Source: Trametes villosa (Eukaryota; Basidiomycota; Agaricomycetes; Polyporales; Polyporaceae). Taken from it: a DNA stretch of 64,000 nucleotides. The stretch is taken from positions 1,488,001 to 1,552,000 of the forward strand of contig PUDQ02000010.1 of assembly GCA_002964805.2 (NCBI GenBank). The letters are read 5' to 3'. This document shows, one piece after another, positions 47,402 to 59,370 of the stretch. Both the position numbers and the translations under genes were made by a program. The notes beneath the pieces were generated by a model. That model worked only from the letters and a program-made list of their open reading frames with translations, was not told where the DNA came from and did not search any database. Every line of letters starts with the position of its first letter. Within the stretch, counting starts at the first letter, position 1.

Positions 47402-49987
47402 GTTTGCGCTGTGCGGGGAAGGGGCGGGGACGCGAGTACTGTCGGGTGCAGGAGCTGGAGCGCTGGGCTGCCGGGCACTTATAGGAACGCTCGGCGTGGG
47501 TAGCACGGCCGACGGGCAGACCCCGCACGCCAGAAAACGTATAACTCTCGAAGCCTGTTTCAGCTCAGGCTAGACGCCCCCCGGGCGTGCCAGTGCAGAG
47601 CGGAACCCTAAGTTTACCTGCGCGCGGCGGCGGGGCTGAGCCTGATCAAAGTGCGCTCCATCAGTACTGAATCGCTGCCCGGAAGCATTCGCACCGAGGG
47701 CTGTCAGCACTTTGCCTGATACAGCGGCCGCTGCCCCAGCGGCGCGAATCGTCAGGCCTGGCGCGCGCGGAGGAGGACCCACGGGATCGCCGGCAGGCCG
47801 GCAAACGCCCTGGGTACCATGGGAGTCCTGACAGCTGCCCGTCCCTTTGAGCAGATCCTGGGCAAAGCCTTGCGGTTTTCGCTCGCGACTCGCGGCAGTT
47901 CTGCGTGCGCAGCGCCGCAGAAGCGGATGGGATGTCCGTGCTGTCGAAAGCTGTTGTTGGAGCGCGTTGGCATGCGTCGTCTTGTCCGAAGGTGCCACGA
48001 TGGCAATGAACTGGAGAACCTGATGCAACTTCAGCCTCACGTCTACCGTACGCTTTCAGTCAGATTGGACAATGTCGGTCTGTATGCGGCTGTCGAATTT
48101 GGTGGAAGGATTCTGGTCGACGTCCGAGTCGGCGGCGACTCCGCCGGTGAGTATTTGCTCCTATTTGTACACCATAGCCACAACAGCGCAACGCAGAATT
48201 CAACTACCAGCCCGGTTTTCTCCTTCACTCCTCCTAGACTTCTGTACCCATGCTCGCCCATTGCAGACAACGGCTCAATCGTCCTTGATGGCCGTCTCCA
48301 TCAACAGAGGAAGATACGCTATCGGTAATGGCCGTACCAGGAAATCGCGCGCTCGAGTCGCGCGCTGTCACCGGGAGGCAGTTCCGGCCGCTCAAACCTT
48401 CGCTGCGGCGTATCCCCGCGTAGGCAATCCTGCAGATGGCGTCCCGCTTGCAGATCTTAGGTGCGTCTAATTTCTTTGCTCCATCGGCGGATGGCTGGTT
48501 GTGCTCCAACGCGGCAAGCGACCGATCCGGACCCCATCTAGGACGGCATCGAGAGATTGTACGTGAACTTCAGTAAGGACGCGGTACGCGCTCAGCGCTC
48601 AATCCTTGCTCGTGTATTCTCCTGTATCCAGCCTCACAGGTACGTGTAAGCACTTGCGTTATCTACCCACTAGAGAGCCCGTGAAGTGGCTTCTCGCGCT
48701 CGTTCTCGTCCTCACGGTAGTATTTTTGACCGCACCCACATGCCCGCCCTCACCGTTGCTTTGCTGAACACAGCCCTCCTCAGGTCCTTCTGCTCTGGAT
48801 TCACGCGAGCTTCGAGCTTCCACTGTCGCATCATTCGCGGCGCAGAGATGCGACGCCCGCCGAACGCGCCCTCGATATGCCCAACCTCGAGCGCGGCATG
48901 ATGATTGATCTCCCTCAGCGACGACGGCAGCGGCGATCCGCGCGCCACTTCCAGCTCTAGGACCCCAGCAACAGCGACAGCGTATCGTCTGAAAACCTCT
49001 GTCTGGCCGCTACGGGACTTTTACTTGACCTATGTTTGGAGGTTCGCCTGCGCGGTTGTCGCGGACGCGGGCCAAGCCCATAGAATCCCTGATAGTTCCT
49101 GCTACCTGATACCAGCCGCGTCTTCTCCCCCAACACCCCTTCCTCTTCTGCTCAGACGTTCTCTTCTGAACCTCTGTGCCTAGGAACCTGGGCCCCGGCT
49201 CTTGCGCAGAGGCATACAGACCCCGGCCCCGTGCCAGGCCCGGCGGCGATATGCGGGAACCTTCGCCCCTACATACGGACGCGGCAGCCTTTGGGTCAAT
49301 GTCCCTCCGCCCGACTCCCCGGCTCTCCGACGTTGGCGCTCTGCACCCGCGCCCCTCCTGCGTTCTTGGACCTGAGTGCTGGTGTGGTAGCTTGTCTGAC
49401 GAGGAAGCCGCGGGCACGGCTCCGCGCCGCCGCGCGTGGTGCGCTGCTCTTCGGGCCCCGGATCTCGCCGCCCCTTTGGCTTCAATCTCGCTGCTATTCT
49501 CGTCTCTACTGTACTGTGATGTCTGTCTCGGACCCTCTTTGCTGGCTGAAACGGTGCCGCCTGCGAATCAACGGGGAACAGAGAAGGCGATCGCCGTGCC
49601 GGCTGCAGTGTGGGGCGAGAACTGCGAATCTGTCCAATTTGTCTGCGGATCCCCTCAAAACTGTTGATTTGGTGGTGTGCGGCGCGTGGATATCATGCGT
49701 GGGGGTATGTATGTATCAGGGAGGTGTGATAGAGGTGGTAGTGCGGCGGACATGTATCATGACTTGGCCCAGCGCAGCTTCGAAGACGTGTTCGAGCGAG
49801 TAGAGGTCGTTCGAGGACATCGCGCTGCCGTCCGTGTATACCGCACAAGCACTCCGCACACGAAGAGGTGCGTGAATACATACGCCCAAAGAAACAGCTA
49901 TCTACCAAAGATACAGTCTAAAAGTACAACATCATGACGCCCATACACACACCAACCCCGCCGAGTCCTGATCATGACAAACCATGG
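47402..49987. other. Long intergenic region with exon-like fragments
   Basis: About 2.6 kb with no family I recognise. Around 48540-48960 on the plus strand there are exon-like pieces bounded by plausible splice signals: GIERLYVNFSKDAVRAQRSI, a hydrophobic VKWLLALVLVLT, and a tail reading MIDLPQRRRQRRSARHFQL to TAG at about 48960. They could belong to a small or decayed gene, but I cannot join them with confidence. Plus-strand frame 49176-49667 is proline- and arginine-rich and looks like chance. Confidence 0.4.
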
Positions 49988-52113
49988 CTAGAGTTTGTGC
50001 ATCGTGTACACCCACGGAAGGAGCCCCTGCAGCTTCGCGAGCCCGCTGTGCAGCCGCATCGCGTCGAGGTGACCGTACTTGCTGAACAGGAACGCGAACA
50101 CCTCCCCCGCTGTGCGTGCGTCAGAGCGAGTCCTGCGAGAAGTGCGAGTGATGACGGGCTCACCGAGCTCGTCGGGCTTCTCTTGCAGGATCTGTGCGCG
50201 GGCGCGGGCGGAGAACGAAGACGGGCGAAGCAGATAGTGAGCTGCTATTCCTGCGTCGCGGCCCGAGGGCGAGGATGGCGGCACTCACGCTGTGTCCCGC
50301 GTCGGGGATCAAGACGTTGCTCGCGTTCGCGGGCCGCCGCCACACCGTCCGGCGCGTCATCGCGCGCCCGCCCGTCCTAGCACAATCAACCCTGGATTAG
50401 CACCAGCGCGCCAGAACGTGAACGTCTGAACCCGCATCAACGCGGAGGGAAAAGCGCACTCACCACGCGGCGGACTTGCCGCTCATGACCCAGTGCAGCG
50501 CGAGGCGCGGCTCGAGCGCGGGCAGCGCCGCCCACACCTCGTGCGCCGCGCGCCAGCCGTACGTCACCGCCGTCTCGTCGAACGGGCGCGTCTTCAGCCT
50601 CACCCCCGCGCCCCCTCCCCCTCCCCCTCCTCCTTGATTGCCCGCGCCCCTATCCCCGTCGGTGTTCTCGACGAGGCCGTACTGGAGGAAGAGCTCGAGG
50701 ACGCGCGGGTCCCAGCGCGCGGAGGTGGGGTACGCGCGGAGGAAGGCGCGCGCGGCGGGCACGGAGGGGAAGGCGGGCGTGCGCGCGAGCGTGGAGGCGA
50801 GGAGGAAGCGGAGCATGCCTGCGCCCGGGCCGGGCCCGCGGTCCTGGAAGGCGGCGGAGAAGACCATGGGCTCGATGAGGACGAGGGAGTCGAAGAGGTC
50901 GGGGTGCGCGAGCGCGGCACGGGTCCTGCGGGGTTGTGTCAGTGTGAATGATGTACTGCAGGAGGGGGGGAGGGGGACGTACAGGATGGTGCCGCCGAAG
51001 GAGTGCCCGATGCCGACGATCTTGCGTCGTCGGGGGGCGCTGTCTTCACATAGGGCGACGGGATGCAGGATGGTATCAAGCGCCGCGCCTGGGTCTGCGG
51101 GCAGATACGTAGAGAGAAAGTTGAGAATGTCGCGCGTAAGGTCGTGCCAATCAACTGTAGCATGAACTTTGTGAGGACTTTGACGAGAAACGATGATATG
51201 AACGACACTTGCCGACATCTCGTTGTGCATGGTCGTTTATGATCGCGCTGTCGCCGTGCTGTACGGCTTCGAACGACCATATTTCGTCGATGATGTCCGT
51301 CGAGGATTCAGAGAGTCGCTCAAGCAAAGGCTGTAGCATAGGCTCCCATATCTACCAGAGTGTCAGCACTCTCCACGAACTCCACTGCCGGAAACGTCGC
51401 ACCTGGCGAGAGAAGCCGCCCGAGTGGGTGAGGAAGAGCGTCACGCCCCGAGCAGTGCCAGACGCAAGCACTCGCGGGTGGACATATCGGTCGACACAGT
51501 TCCACTGCTGCTCGTACGACAGCAGGCACTGCGGCGCGCGCCGCTTCTGCACGTCAAACGCCCGGCGCGCCGCTGCCAGCGACGTCAGCGCGGCGTCCAT
51601 GTCCGCGGGCACGTCGTCGCACATCGTCTGGCGCAGCACGCTCTCCGCCGGGAGGAAGCGCGGGCACGCGGCGGGCACGACGTGCGAGGTGCGGATGTAG
51701 CCGGCGATCAGTGCCTCTGCGGGGAGCCGTGCATGGGGAGGCGGGGAAGGCGCCGCGCTTGGGGGGTCGATGGGAAGGAGGGGCACGAGCGGGACGAGCT
51801 CCTCGGGTTCTGCGGCGGACGGGGCTTCGGGGCGCAGGTACGACGGCATCGCTTTGCGGGCGGGCTTGGCTTGGCTTGCAGGGGGCTCCGCTGCGGTGAA
51901 CTCGAGTCTCGAGTCGAGTCTCGGGTCGGCTGCATGCCGCGCGAGCGTCGTATTTCTAGCGAGTCTTTCTACCGCGCTGGTTCGACGCGTTGTCGAGCGC
52001 CGACAGGGCATCGCGGGTTCCGGGGGTTGCATTGTGGGCGGCTGCGCGGGATGCTCCCACCGCGGGTCTGCGCGCACCGACTGGGCGATGCGTCGAAGGC
52101 TCGCGTAGAACAT
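49988..52113 (-). CDS. Alpha/beta hydrolase, LPX1-like, with N-terminal extension and -HKL terminus
   Basis: Serine hydrolase related to yeast Lpx1 and to the gene at 12117-13565. After a segment TSHVVPAACPRFLPAES, the core begins GVTLFLTHSGGFSRQ, then IWEPMLQPLLERLSE, VQHGDSAIINDHAQRDVGK, DWHDLTRDILNFLSTYLPAD, the nucleophile elbow GIGHSFGG and VLIEPMVFSAAFQ. A low-complexity glycine run (positions near 50620) precedes VTYGWRAAHEVWAALPALE, NVLIPDAGHSV with the His, ILQEKPDELG and the last exon, which ends VYTMHKL at TAG 49988-49990. The final HKL resembles a peroxisomal PTS1 signal. An ATG at 52113 gives a proline/alanine-rich extension of about 130 residues; the ATG at 51849 is an alternative start. 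I do not see an obvious catalytic acid in the loop VMSGKSAAW. Confidence 0.82.
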
Positions 52114-52831
52114 ACCACGAGAAGCGGACGCTGCGCCAGCACGAGGGGCGGTGGCGCGCCGGGGTCGGAGGCTGGTCGGCGAGCATCAGAGAAGCAAGAT
52201 GGGGGTACGCTGTAGAGCCCAAGTTGACGCTTGTGGGACGCCCGCGGGTGTCGGGGCAGCGGAGAAGGTGGTGGAAGAGGGAAGGGCCGTTGCCTCCAAC
52301 CACACAGCACATGTCCGGGCGTATCGGGTGAGGATCCTTCCTCGTCAGGAGGGGTGTCCAGGGGCCCTGCCCACGGCCACTTGCGCGCGGGTGTTTCCCA
52401 GGATGTACCATCTGTGCTTTTGCGTCGCTATCTACTAGCTTGCGGCTGCAGACGATAGGTCTTCGAGTTCTCTGGATGGCATCGCTCAACTGAGCTGGCA
52501 GGATGCTCATCCACAGGACGCGCGTAATCACAGCGCGGTGCACTTCCTAAAGCGGCGATGACGGGTTCCATCACAATATCGTAAGCGGCCTTCCCGCACG
52601 CGGGTCTCACACTGCGCACGTCCTCCTCCCTCCCACTGGCCAGTCACTCTTCTATCATCCCCGGCGGCGGAGACGACACGGTCTCTTTCGGCACCATGCT
52701 CCCTACAAAAGCACCCAAACCTTGTTCGGCGCTCGCCTCCTCTCTGCGCACCGTCTGTCCTTGTCTCCGGCCTCTCTCGACTCTCCGCCTCTCCTAGGAC
52801 TTGCAGCTAGCCCGGACCAACTGTCGATAAC
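52114..52831. promoter_or_regulatory. Divergent promoter region between two hydrolase genes
   Basis: About 0.7 kb separates the divergent starts of the LPX1-like and MGL-like hydrolases. The 150 bases before the ATG at 52832 are pyrimidine-rich, common at fungal starts. Shared regulation is possible but not shown. I see no clear TATA box. Confidence 0.4.
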
Positions 52832-54118
52832 ATGGCGACCGTACAGTTCGACGAGGCGTGGATCGACGGCTTCGACGGCCACCACTTCTACACGCGCACC
52901 TACCCCTCCACCTCCGGCGCCGCCAAGGCCGTCCTCGTCTTCGTCCACGGCTTCGCGGACCACATCGGCCGCTACGAGGACGTGCACCCGCGCTTCGCCG
53001 CGCGCGGCATCGCCGTCTTCGCGTACGACATGCGCGGCTTCGGGCGCACCGCGCTCGACGAGAAGCACCGCAGCGCGGACGAGTACTACGGCAAGACGAG
53101 CCGGCCGCTCGAGCTGCAGGACCTCGAGTGGTGGGTCAAGCACGTCTCGCGCACCATGCCGAAGACACCGATCTTTGTCATGGGATACTCGGCGGTGAGC
53201 TGCTTGCTCGCGGCGTTGAAAGCGCGCTTACTGAGTATGTGCGTGCACCACAGGGCGGCGGGATGACCATGGCGTTCCCGACGCGCCCCCATGCGCCTCC
53301 CTCGCCGGATACCGTCGCGCTCGTGTCTGGGATCATTGCACAAGGCCCGCTCGTACACCTCACATACCCCGCGGCGAAGGTCCTGCGGTTAATAGCGCGC
53401 GGCCTTGGTAAGGTCGCTCCTAACACCCCGTTCCCCGCGCCGATGCCCGCAGAGGTATGTATCCCCGCATACATGCACTGCATTGCGCCCGGCTGACCAA
53501 AGCCCGCAGCGATTCTCGCGTAATCCTGCTGTGGTCGAGGCGCTGGAGAAGGATACTCTGCGCATGCCTCGGGGTACGGCGCGCGGCTTGGACAACATGC
53601 TGACTCAGGTGGGCTCTCACGTCTGCGCATGTCTGCGCGCTGAATGTATGCTGATATGGAGGTCTAGGGCGAGGAGCTGCTCGACGAGGGCTACAAGCGG
53701 TGGCCGAAGGACCTCCCAGTACGAAACTCCCGCCCCTCGCTTCTGCTGCTGTCCGCTCACCCGTGTCTGTGTGTAGCTTCTCATGGCTTGGGGTACTGCC
53801 GACGAGGTCCGTACTATTGCACAGCTGCTTATATGCGCCCCGCTCATTATCGTGCGTTGTGTCAGGTCAATTGCCCAAAAGCCGGTGTCGCGTTCTACAA
53901 CAAGCTCGACATCAAGGACAAGAAGCTCGTTGAGTACGAGGTGCGTCTCTTCCCTATCCTCTGATGTGTCCGCGCTAATCAGGTTGACCGCTTTCATCGC
54001 GCGCGCTCAGGGGATTCTGCACGACCTCCTGCACGAGGCTGGGGACATCCCGGACAAGATCCTCGAGGAGTACTTCACGTGGATCGAGGCGCACCTCAAT
54101 GTGCGCACCTATGCTTGA
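52832..54118 (+). CDS. Monoacylglycerol-lipase-like alpha/beta hydrolase
   Basis: Serine hydrolase of the monoacylglycerol lipase / lysophospholipase group, expected to release fatty acids from monoacylglycerols or similar esters. The ATG at 52832 opens MATVQFDEAWIDGFDGHHFY, then KAVLVFVHGFADHIGRYEDV with the oxyanion-hole HGF, and FAYDMRGFGRTALDEKH. The nucleophile elbow GYSA/GGG is split by an intron. Then come IIAQGPLVHLTYPAAKVL, RFSRNPAVVEALEKDTLR, LLMAWGTADE with the likely catalytic Asp, and FYNKLDIKDKKLVEYE. GILHDLLHE carries the His. The C-terminus is TWIEAHLNVRTYA before TGA at 54116-54118. Seven exons or so, in frame, with all three triad residues present; about 300 residues, normal for the family. 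Confidence 0.87.
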
Positions 54119-54767
54119 GTCCATGGTGTCTGTCAGCGTGGTCTCTTGTGCGTTTCAGTCTATGCTTTCGCTGGTGTGTTTGAAGTATTCTCTCCTGGTC
54201 TCCGTATCCCGCTATGAACAGACGATAATATTAGTGCGTTGTTGTGTTGTGTCGCGTACGATAAGTTAGTCCCGTGTTGTTGCAATGCACGAGGGGTTCC
54301 ATTTCCATCTGCGAGGCATTCTTGAGGGCGTCCGTGTGTGTAGGAACATCGCTGCGAAGCTTTACACCAAACCTGCTTCCACCGCCATGTGTCGCAGTGG
54401 ACCGCACGACTTCTGGTGCGCCGCCATGCGTGTATCTCTACGACGAGCATGACTTCGTGCAGGGGAGTCTTGCCGGAACCCCGGCTCTACCATGTTTCGC
54501 AGCGTCCGTACGCGTGATCGTGCATGTGCAATATGGTCATCCGAGGGCCAGAACACTTGCTATGCATATGCCCTAGAGGGCACACCTGCCAGTGGCATAC
54601 GAGGAGGATGTTCTCGGCTACATCGCGGTTGGCCCGGCGTTGGGACAGACCATGGGTAGCAACATCGTGCAAACGAACGGCGTTGGACGTCCAGCTCATA
54701 CAGTCTATCCCCAAGTCCCAATCTACACAACACAGAGCCCAGGTCCAATACAAAAGTCGCACCGCGA
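54119..54767. other. Convergent intergenic region
   Basis: Lies between the 3' ends of the MGL-like and MFS genes. No gene or repeat is supported. Confidence 0.5.
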
Positions 54768-57011
54768 TCACAGTACCGGAACCTCGACGTTCGAGGTCGA
54801 CGCCGTGTCCTTCTCCCCGCCCTCCCCACCCGCCCTCTCGCCCTCCGCATCGGACTCCCCATCCGCCTTGAGCCCCCACTTCTCGTCGAGCGAGTCCTTC
54901 CGCAGCTCGACCTCCTGCATCAGCATCACCGTGAGCAGGCCCGCGCCCGAGAGCCCGGCCATGACGCGCCAGATGAGGCGCGTCGCCTGCGCGAACGCGG
55001 CGCGCACGTCCGTGCGGAGCGGCTCGTCGAGCGTCGGGATCGTCGGGATGACGGCGTACGCGATTTGCACCCCATGTGGGAGCGAGGCGGTGAAGGAGGC
55101 GGGGAGCGCTTGCAGGAGCTTCGTTTGCAGGATCGTGCCGCCGATGACGATGCCCCAGCTCTGTGAAGGGGGCGCGCACGGGACGTTAGAGTTACGAGAA
55201 GATGCGCAAGGAGCAAGGAGCAGAAGGGCGCACCTGCGCGAAGCAGCGGAAGAAGGTGAAGAAGGCGAGCGCGTGCGCGCTGTTCGAGAACGGGAGCGGC
55301 GCGAGGATGGGGAACTGCGTGCTGACCCAGACGATGCCGAGCCCGACGGCGAGCGGGACCTGGCAGCCGATGTACAGCGCGCGCGGGCTGCGCTCGTCGA
55401 GGAGCGAGAGCACGCCGAAGCCGGCGACCATGAACGCCCAGCCGACGTAGTTCTGCGGGCGGTAGCGGTTGAGGACCTGCACGGAGACGCCGCCGACGAT
55501 GGCGAAGACGGGGATCATGACGCAGAAGATGATCATGTCGACGCCGGAGCCGATCGCGGAGGCGACTTGCGCGGCTTGGAAGTAGACGGGGAGGTAGTCT
55601 ATGGTGGGAGGCGTTAGTGTTAGGGATCGTGTAGGGGTGCGAAGGGGTGTGGTACGAACAGAGCGAGACGATGGATACCATGCCATGGAAGAATGTGCCA
55701 AGATATCTGTGAACGCGATGTATGTCAAAATCCAGTCTTCCGAAGTCCGTCATGACAACTCACCCGCTCAAAGTAGTTCGATTCGTGAAGAAGAACCTCG
55801 GTATCTGACTTTGGGTTAGTGGGGTGCAGATTGTCACAGGAAGCAGACTCACTGTGGGTCCCTTCCACCAGAGATACTGCCCAACGAAGAATACGACAAG
55901 CCCAATGCCTCCGATGATGAGCGGCACCAGTACGTGAGGCGACGTCCAGGGGAAACGAAGGCCTCCCCAAGTGATCGCCAGAAGCACAGAAACAGTGCTC
56001 CCGGTAATCAGACCGACTCCGCTGCGCCATCCAGGTCAAATACTGGTTTTGCGTTGTAAAGGGAAAACTCACAGCCAGTCGATATGGAGTAGTTTCTCGC
56101 GCAAGCTAGTCTTCGGTGTGTTGACTTGCAGGAAGATCCAGGTGAGCGGGAAGGCGATCCCGCAGAGGGGGAGGTTGAGGAAGAAGAGCCAGCGCCACGC
56201 GCCCGTGTTCGCTATCGCGCCGCCTACCAATGGGCCAATAGCACTACACGTCGAGTAAGCATCATATGCACAGTACTTCAAAAGTCTTACTCACCATGCG
56301 AGTGCCCAAACACTAGGAGCGAGATAGGCCGGATGAGTCTCGAGCGACGCCATAACATGAGCCAAACGGACGTACGTTGCAACGATGCCTTGGAACTTCC
56401 CTCTCTCAGGCAGTGGAACCATGTCCGCATAGATGATTTCGGTGATTGAGATGCACCCGCCGCCGCCGAATCCTTGTATGGCTATCATCGGGAGGGAGGG
56501 AGGTCAGGGATGCTAGCAAGGAATCGCGGAATATATTGAACGCACCTCTCCCCGCGATCAGCATGTTCATGTTCTGCGCGCCACCGCAGACCGCAGACCC
56601 GACCGCGAAGATCAGGATGAACGATAGGAGGACGGGCTTGCGCCCGAAGCCAGAGACGAGGTTTCCAACAAGTGGAATGACGGCGGTTGAGGCAATGGTG
56701 TACGCGCTTCCAGCCCAAACGAAGTCGGATCCGTTCAGGTGGCCGACAATGGTTGGTAGGGCAGTGGAGACGGCAGTCTGGAACAGAGGGGCTGAGGCTT
56801 TGCCTACACCGTGACGCGAAACAAGAACTCACAAGGTCCAGAGCAGTGAGCATGTCGACGACAAGGTTTGAGATGTAGACCATCCAGAAGGCGTATCCAC
56901 GCTTCTGGACGGCATTAGGAGCCCTAGAGGTCTAGTCAGTAATAATCCTATTGATAACATCGCAAAGGACGAGTTTCGAACAACGTACACAGTGTCAGAC
57001 TGCGACTCCAT
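54768..57011 (-). CDS. MFS drug-type transporter (DHA14-like)
   Basis: Major facilitator exporter, paralogue of the transporter at 38075-40336. The ATG at 57009-57011 gives a short first exon MESQSDT, joined to APNAVQKRGYAFWMVYISNL. Then come VSTALPTIVGHLNGSDFVWA, the motif-A region LVSGFGRKPVLLSFILIF, AIQGFGGGGCISITEIIYAD, AIGPLVGGAIAN and WRWLFFLNLPLCGIAFPLTW, LLAITWGGLRFPWTSPHVLV, YLPVYFQAAQVASAIGSG, NRYRPQNYVGWAFMVAGFGV, STQFPILAPLPFSNSAHALA and a last exon with QIAYAVIPTIPTLDEPLRTD. The acidic tail ends TSNVEVPVL before TGA at 54768-54770. The exon layout matches the paralogue. Substrate and membrane are not known. It lies convergent with the MGL-like lipase. Confidence 0.88.
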
Positions 57012-59370
57012 AGCGGAGGTCAGCACCGAGGTGAGCTCAGTAGTCTACGAGGTTTAGGAGACGTCCTCGGGAGCCGATTGTCGAGGCGAGGTTCGGGACC
57101 TCGAACTCGCGTGCGATGTGAGCGATGGGTAGAGTGGGTGCGTGGTGGTGGCGTGGTAAGCGCAGGCGTCGTGTGAGGTGCGGTGGCATCTCTGTACCCC
57201 TTTGCCTCCGCGTCCGTCCGCAGCCCGGTGCTTGCGGGGAGGTGATACTGTCACTGATGACAGAAGCCAGATGCCAGGGGGATAGCATGCCTGGGACCTG
57301 GCCGCAGAGCTTCTCCCGCGGGTTCTGGCCTTCGGACTCTCATGCCTCGGGCTCGGATTGACAGCAGTAATCGACGGAGCCTATCAGAAAATTGCTGCCC
57401 GTCGCCCACGAGAATAAAGAGCTGAGGGAGGTCAGCGAGATACTCGGGGAAATTGCACTGAAAGGCGTACGCTGGCTGCTGCTGACTGATGGTCGAAAGG
57501 CATCGTGTTTGGTGCATGTCGAAACAAACTGCGGGTATCATGTAGATGGCCAATTTGCCGCAGCGAGAACAGCAGCTCGTGCGCGTGAAGCCCTGTTGAA
57601 GGTGATCGTGCATGCCGAGGTTCTATCGCACATCGGATGTGTATTCTTCTCGCCAATGGAAAACGCTGTCGCACACTGCACTTCCGGGATCAGGAGAGTA
57701 CTTGCGCAGGTCGCGCGGTGGCTAGAGGAGAAAGCTCGTCTGGGATGCAGCCGAGTTTCAAGCGCTCACGTTGCCGCGTGGCTGTGCCGACTTGCCGGCG
57801 GGACGATCCCTTTGCCGAATTTGCTGGGGTGGCACTCTGCTCAGTCACTCTGCTGTGGACGACCACCCGTCTGGGCTACACCAGTTCTGAGCAAGTTGCC
57901 AGTCATTCTCTGATGCATCTCCATACTCTGGGAAACCTGTATGGCGCCGACTTGCACTCGCATGCTACCTGCCGGCTGTTCTGGACATGTGGACGCCAGC
58001 TTGCTGGTCGAAGCTAGAAAACAACATAGACTGAGTTGCCAGTGTTCCACAATTCGCTTCAGCTTGCTGCGGACCGAAGATTAGCATGTACTTACATCCT
58101 CGAGCTCGGCGAATGGGAAATATCTCAGCGCGGCGGTCTATCATTGCTATCCCTTCTCACCACCAGACGAAGCTTCCTACACGTGTCGCTTGTCACTGGT
58201 TCGTACACGACGGTCTCATGCGGGGTAATCACGCCAACACGAATCGTTGACAGTGAGTGTCGCAATATCTCATTGAGTGCCGTTCTAAATTTGCTTTGAT
58301 GCAGGTAGGGCTATACTCCGGAGATCCGCCACGGTCTAGAAGGTGGAAGATACTAGCTCGCCGTCAGTAGGTAGCTTCTCATAACGTACGAAGACGGCGG
58401 CGATATCTCAGCCACTCTCAGGTCAGGACAGATGTCGAGGCCTCTGTCCTACCCAGCCACGCTCGGGCAACCGATGCTGGTGGAGGCCGAGTATCCTAAC
58501 GAGGAAGGCGGACCCTACGTCTTCTCGCGGGAGGGTGGACTCTTGAACGGCTCCCGGTGTGTCTAACCGGTGTCAGAAGAGCAACACTGCGAATCCTGGA
58601 CAATTCGCCTCCCGAACTGACCCTGGCCTCCGCAGGTGTGCCTCATGACTATGTGCACTACGTCTTCCCACAAATGGAGAGGTTCTCTGATGTGCATCAT
58701 GTAGAGGAGCATAGCATGTCAGCGTCTACCTCACGGTGTATTCACACAACGGTAGGCTTGCCACTTCTCCTACCCCCACAAGTCGACAGCTTTCTGATCT
58801 TATTCAGCCCTCAGAGATACACATCCGCACATACCCGACTAAAGATATCACCAAGCAGGCTGACTCAAGATATGCGCTCGTTCCACGCACAACAGGAACG
58901 CCGTAACGCTGCTAGTGAACAGCGGAAAATACAACTGCGGCTCGCTCCCCTTTCAGTAACGCAAATCGGGCATCCGCGGCGGAACGAGGCGTTCGTCCCT
59001 CGTCAGTGGCGGCTGTCCTGTTGATGTGCGCACCCATCACGTCCGGGCGCATCTTGCGTCTCTCACGTCGGACACTGACAGGTTCGATAAGCCCCCGTCT
59101 CGCTGACGCGCCGGCATCCGTCGCAGCCCCCTGCACCGTCTTGAGAGGCAATGAATGGCCTGCCATAGAGGGGACGTGGCGCCTCACTCGACGGCCAGCC
59201 TCGGTGCCTGCGCGTCAATTCGAGCCGCTCCGTCTAACTTTGTTTCCTAAGAGGCGCGATGGAGTACGAGTGTATAAATACTCACTCATTGTCTAGTATG
59301 AGACGCCTCCCTTCGCTCTCTTGGAACACTCGTGTCGGGTAGATTGTAGAGCAGACACTGGACCATTGTT
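57012..59370. other. Intergenic region; right part duplicated upstream of next DUF6534 gene
   Basis: No gene is supported in this 2.36 kb. The part from about 58700 to 59370 is clearly homologous, with small indels, to about 62430-63120, just before the next DUF6534 gene; weaker similarity may start near 58200 (compare 61930). A plus-strand frame of 173 codons at 57392-57913 has no recognisable domain. Confidence 0.55.
59273..59280 (+). promoter_or_regulatory. TATA box of DUF6534 gene
   Basis: TATAAATA lies 91 bases before the ATG at 59371. The same octamer stands at the same distance before the next tandem copy, inside a conserved GTATAAATACTC context, which supports its being the core promoter. 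Confidence 0.6.

Noticed and set aside
51424..52215. Plus-strand open frame of 263 codons
   Set aside because: Antisense to the N-terminal exon of the LPX1-like hydrolase; rich in Gly and Arg as expected of a shadow frame.
54592..55617. Plus-strand open frame of 341 codons
   Set aside because: Antisense to GC-rich MFS exons. The composition of the opposite strand explains the lack of stops; no domain is seen.
57392..57913. Plus-strand open frame of 173 codons
   Set aside because: No recognised family, no splice partners and no copy elsewhere in the window. Too little to call a gene.
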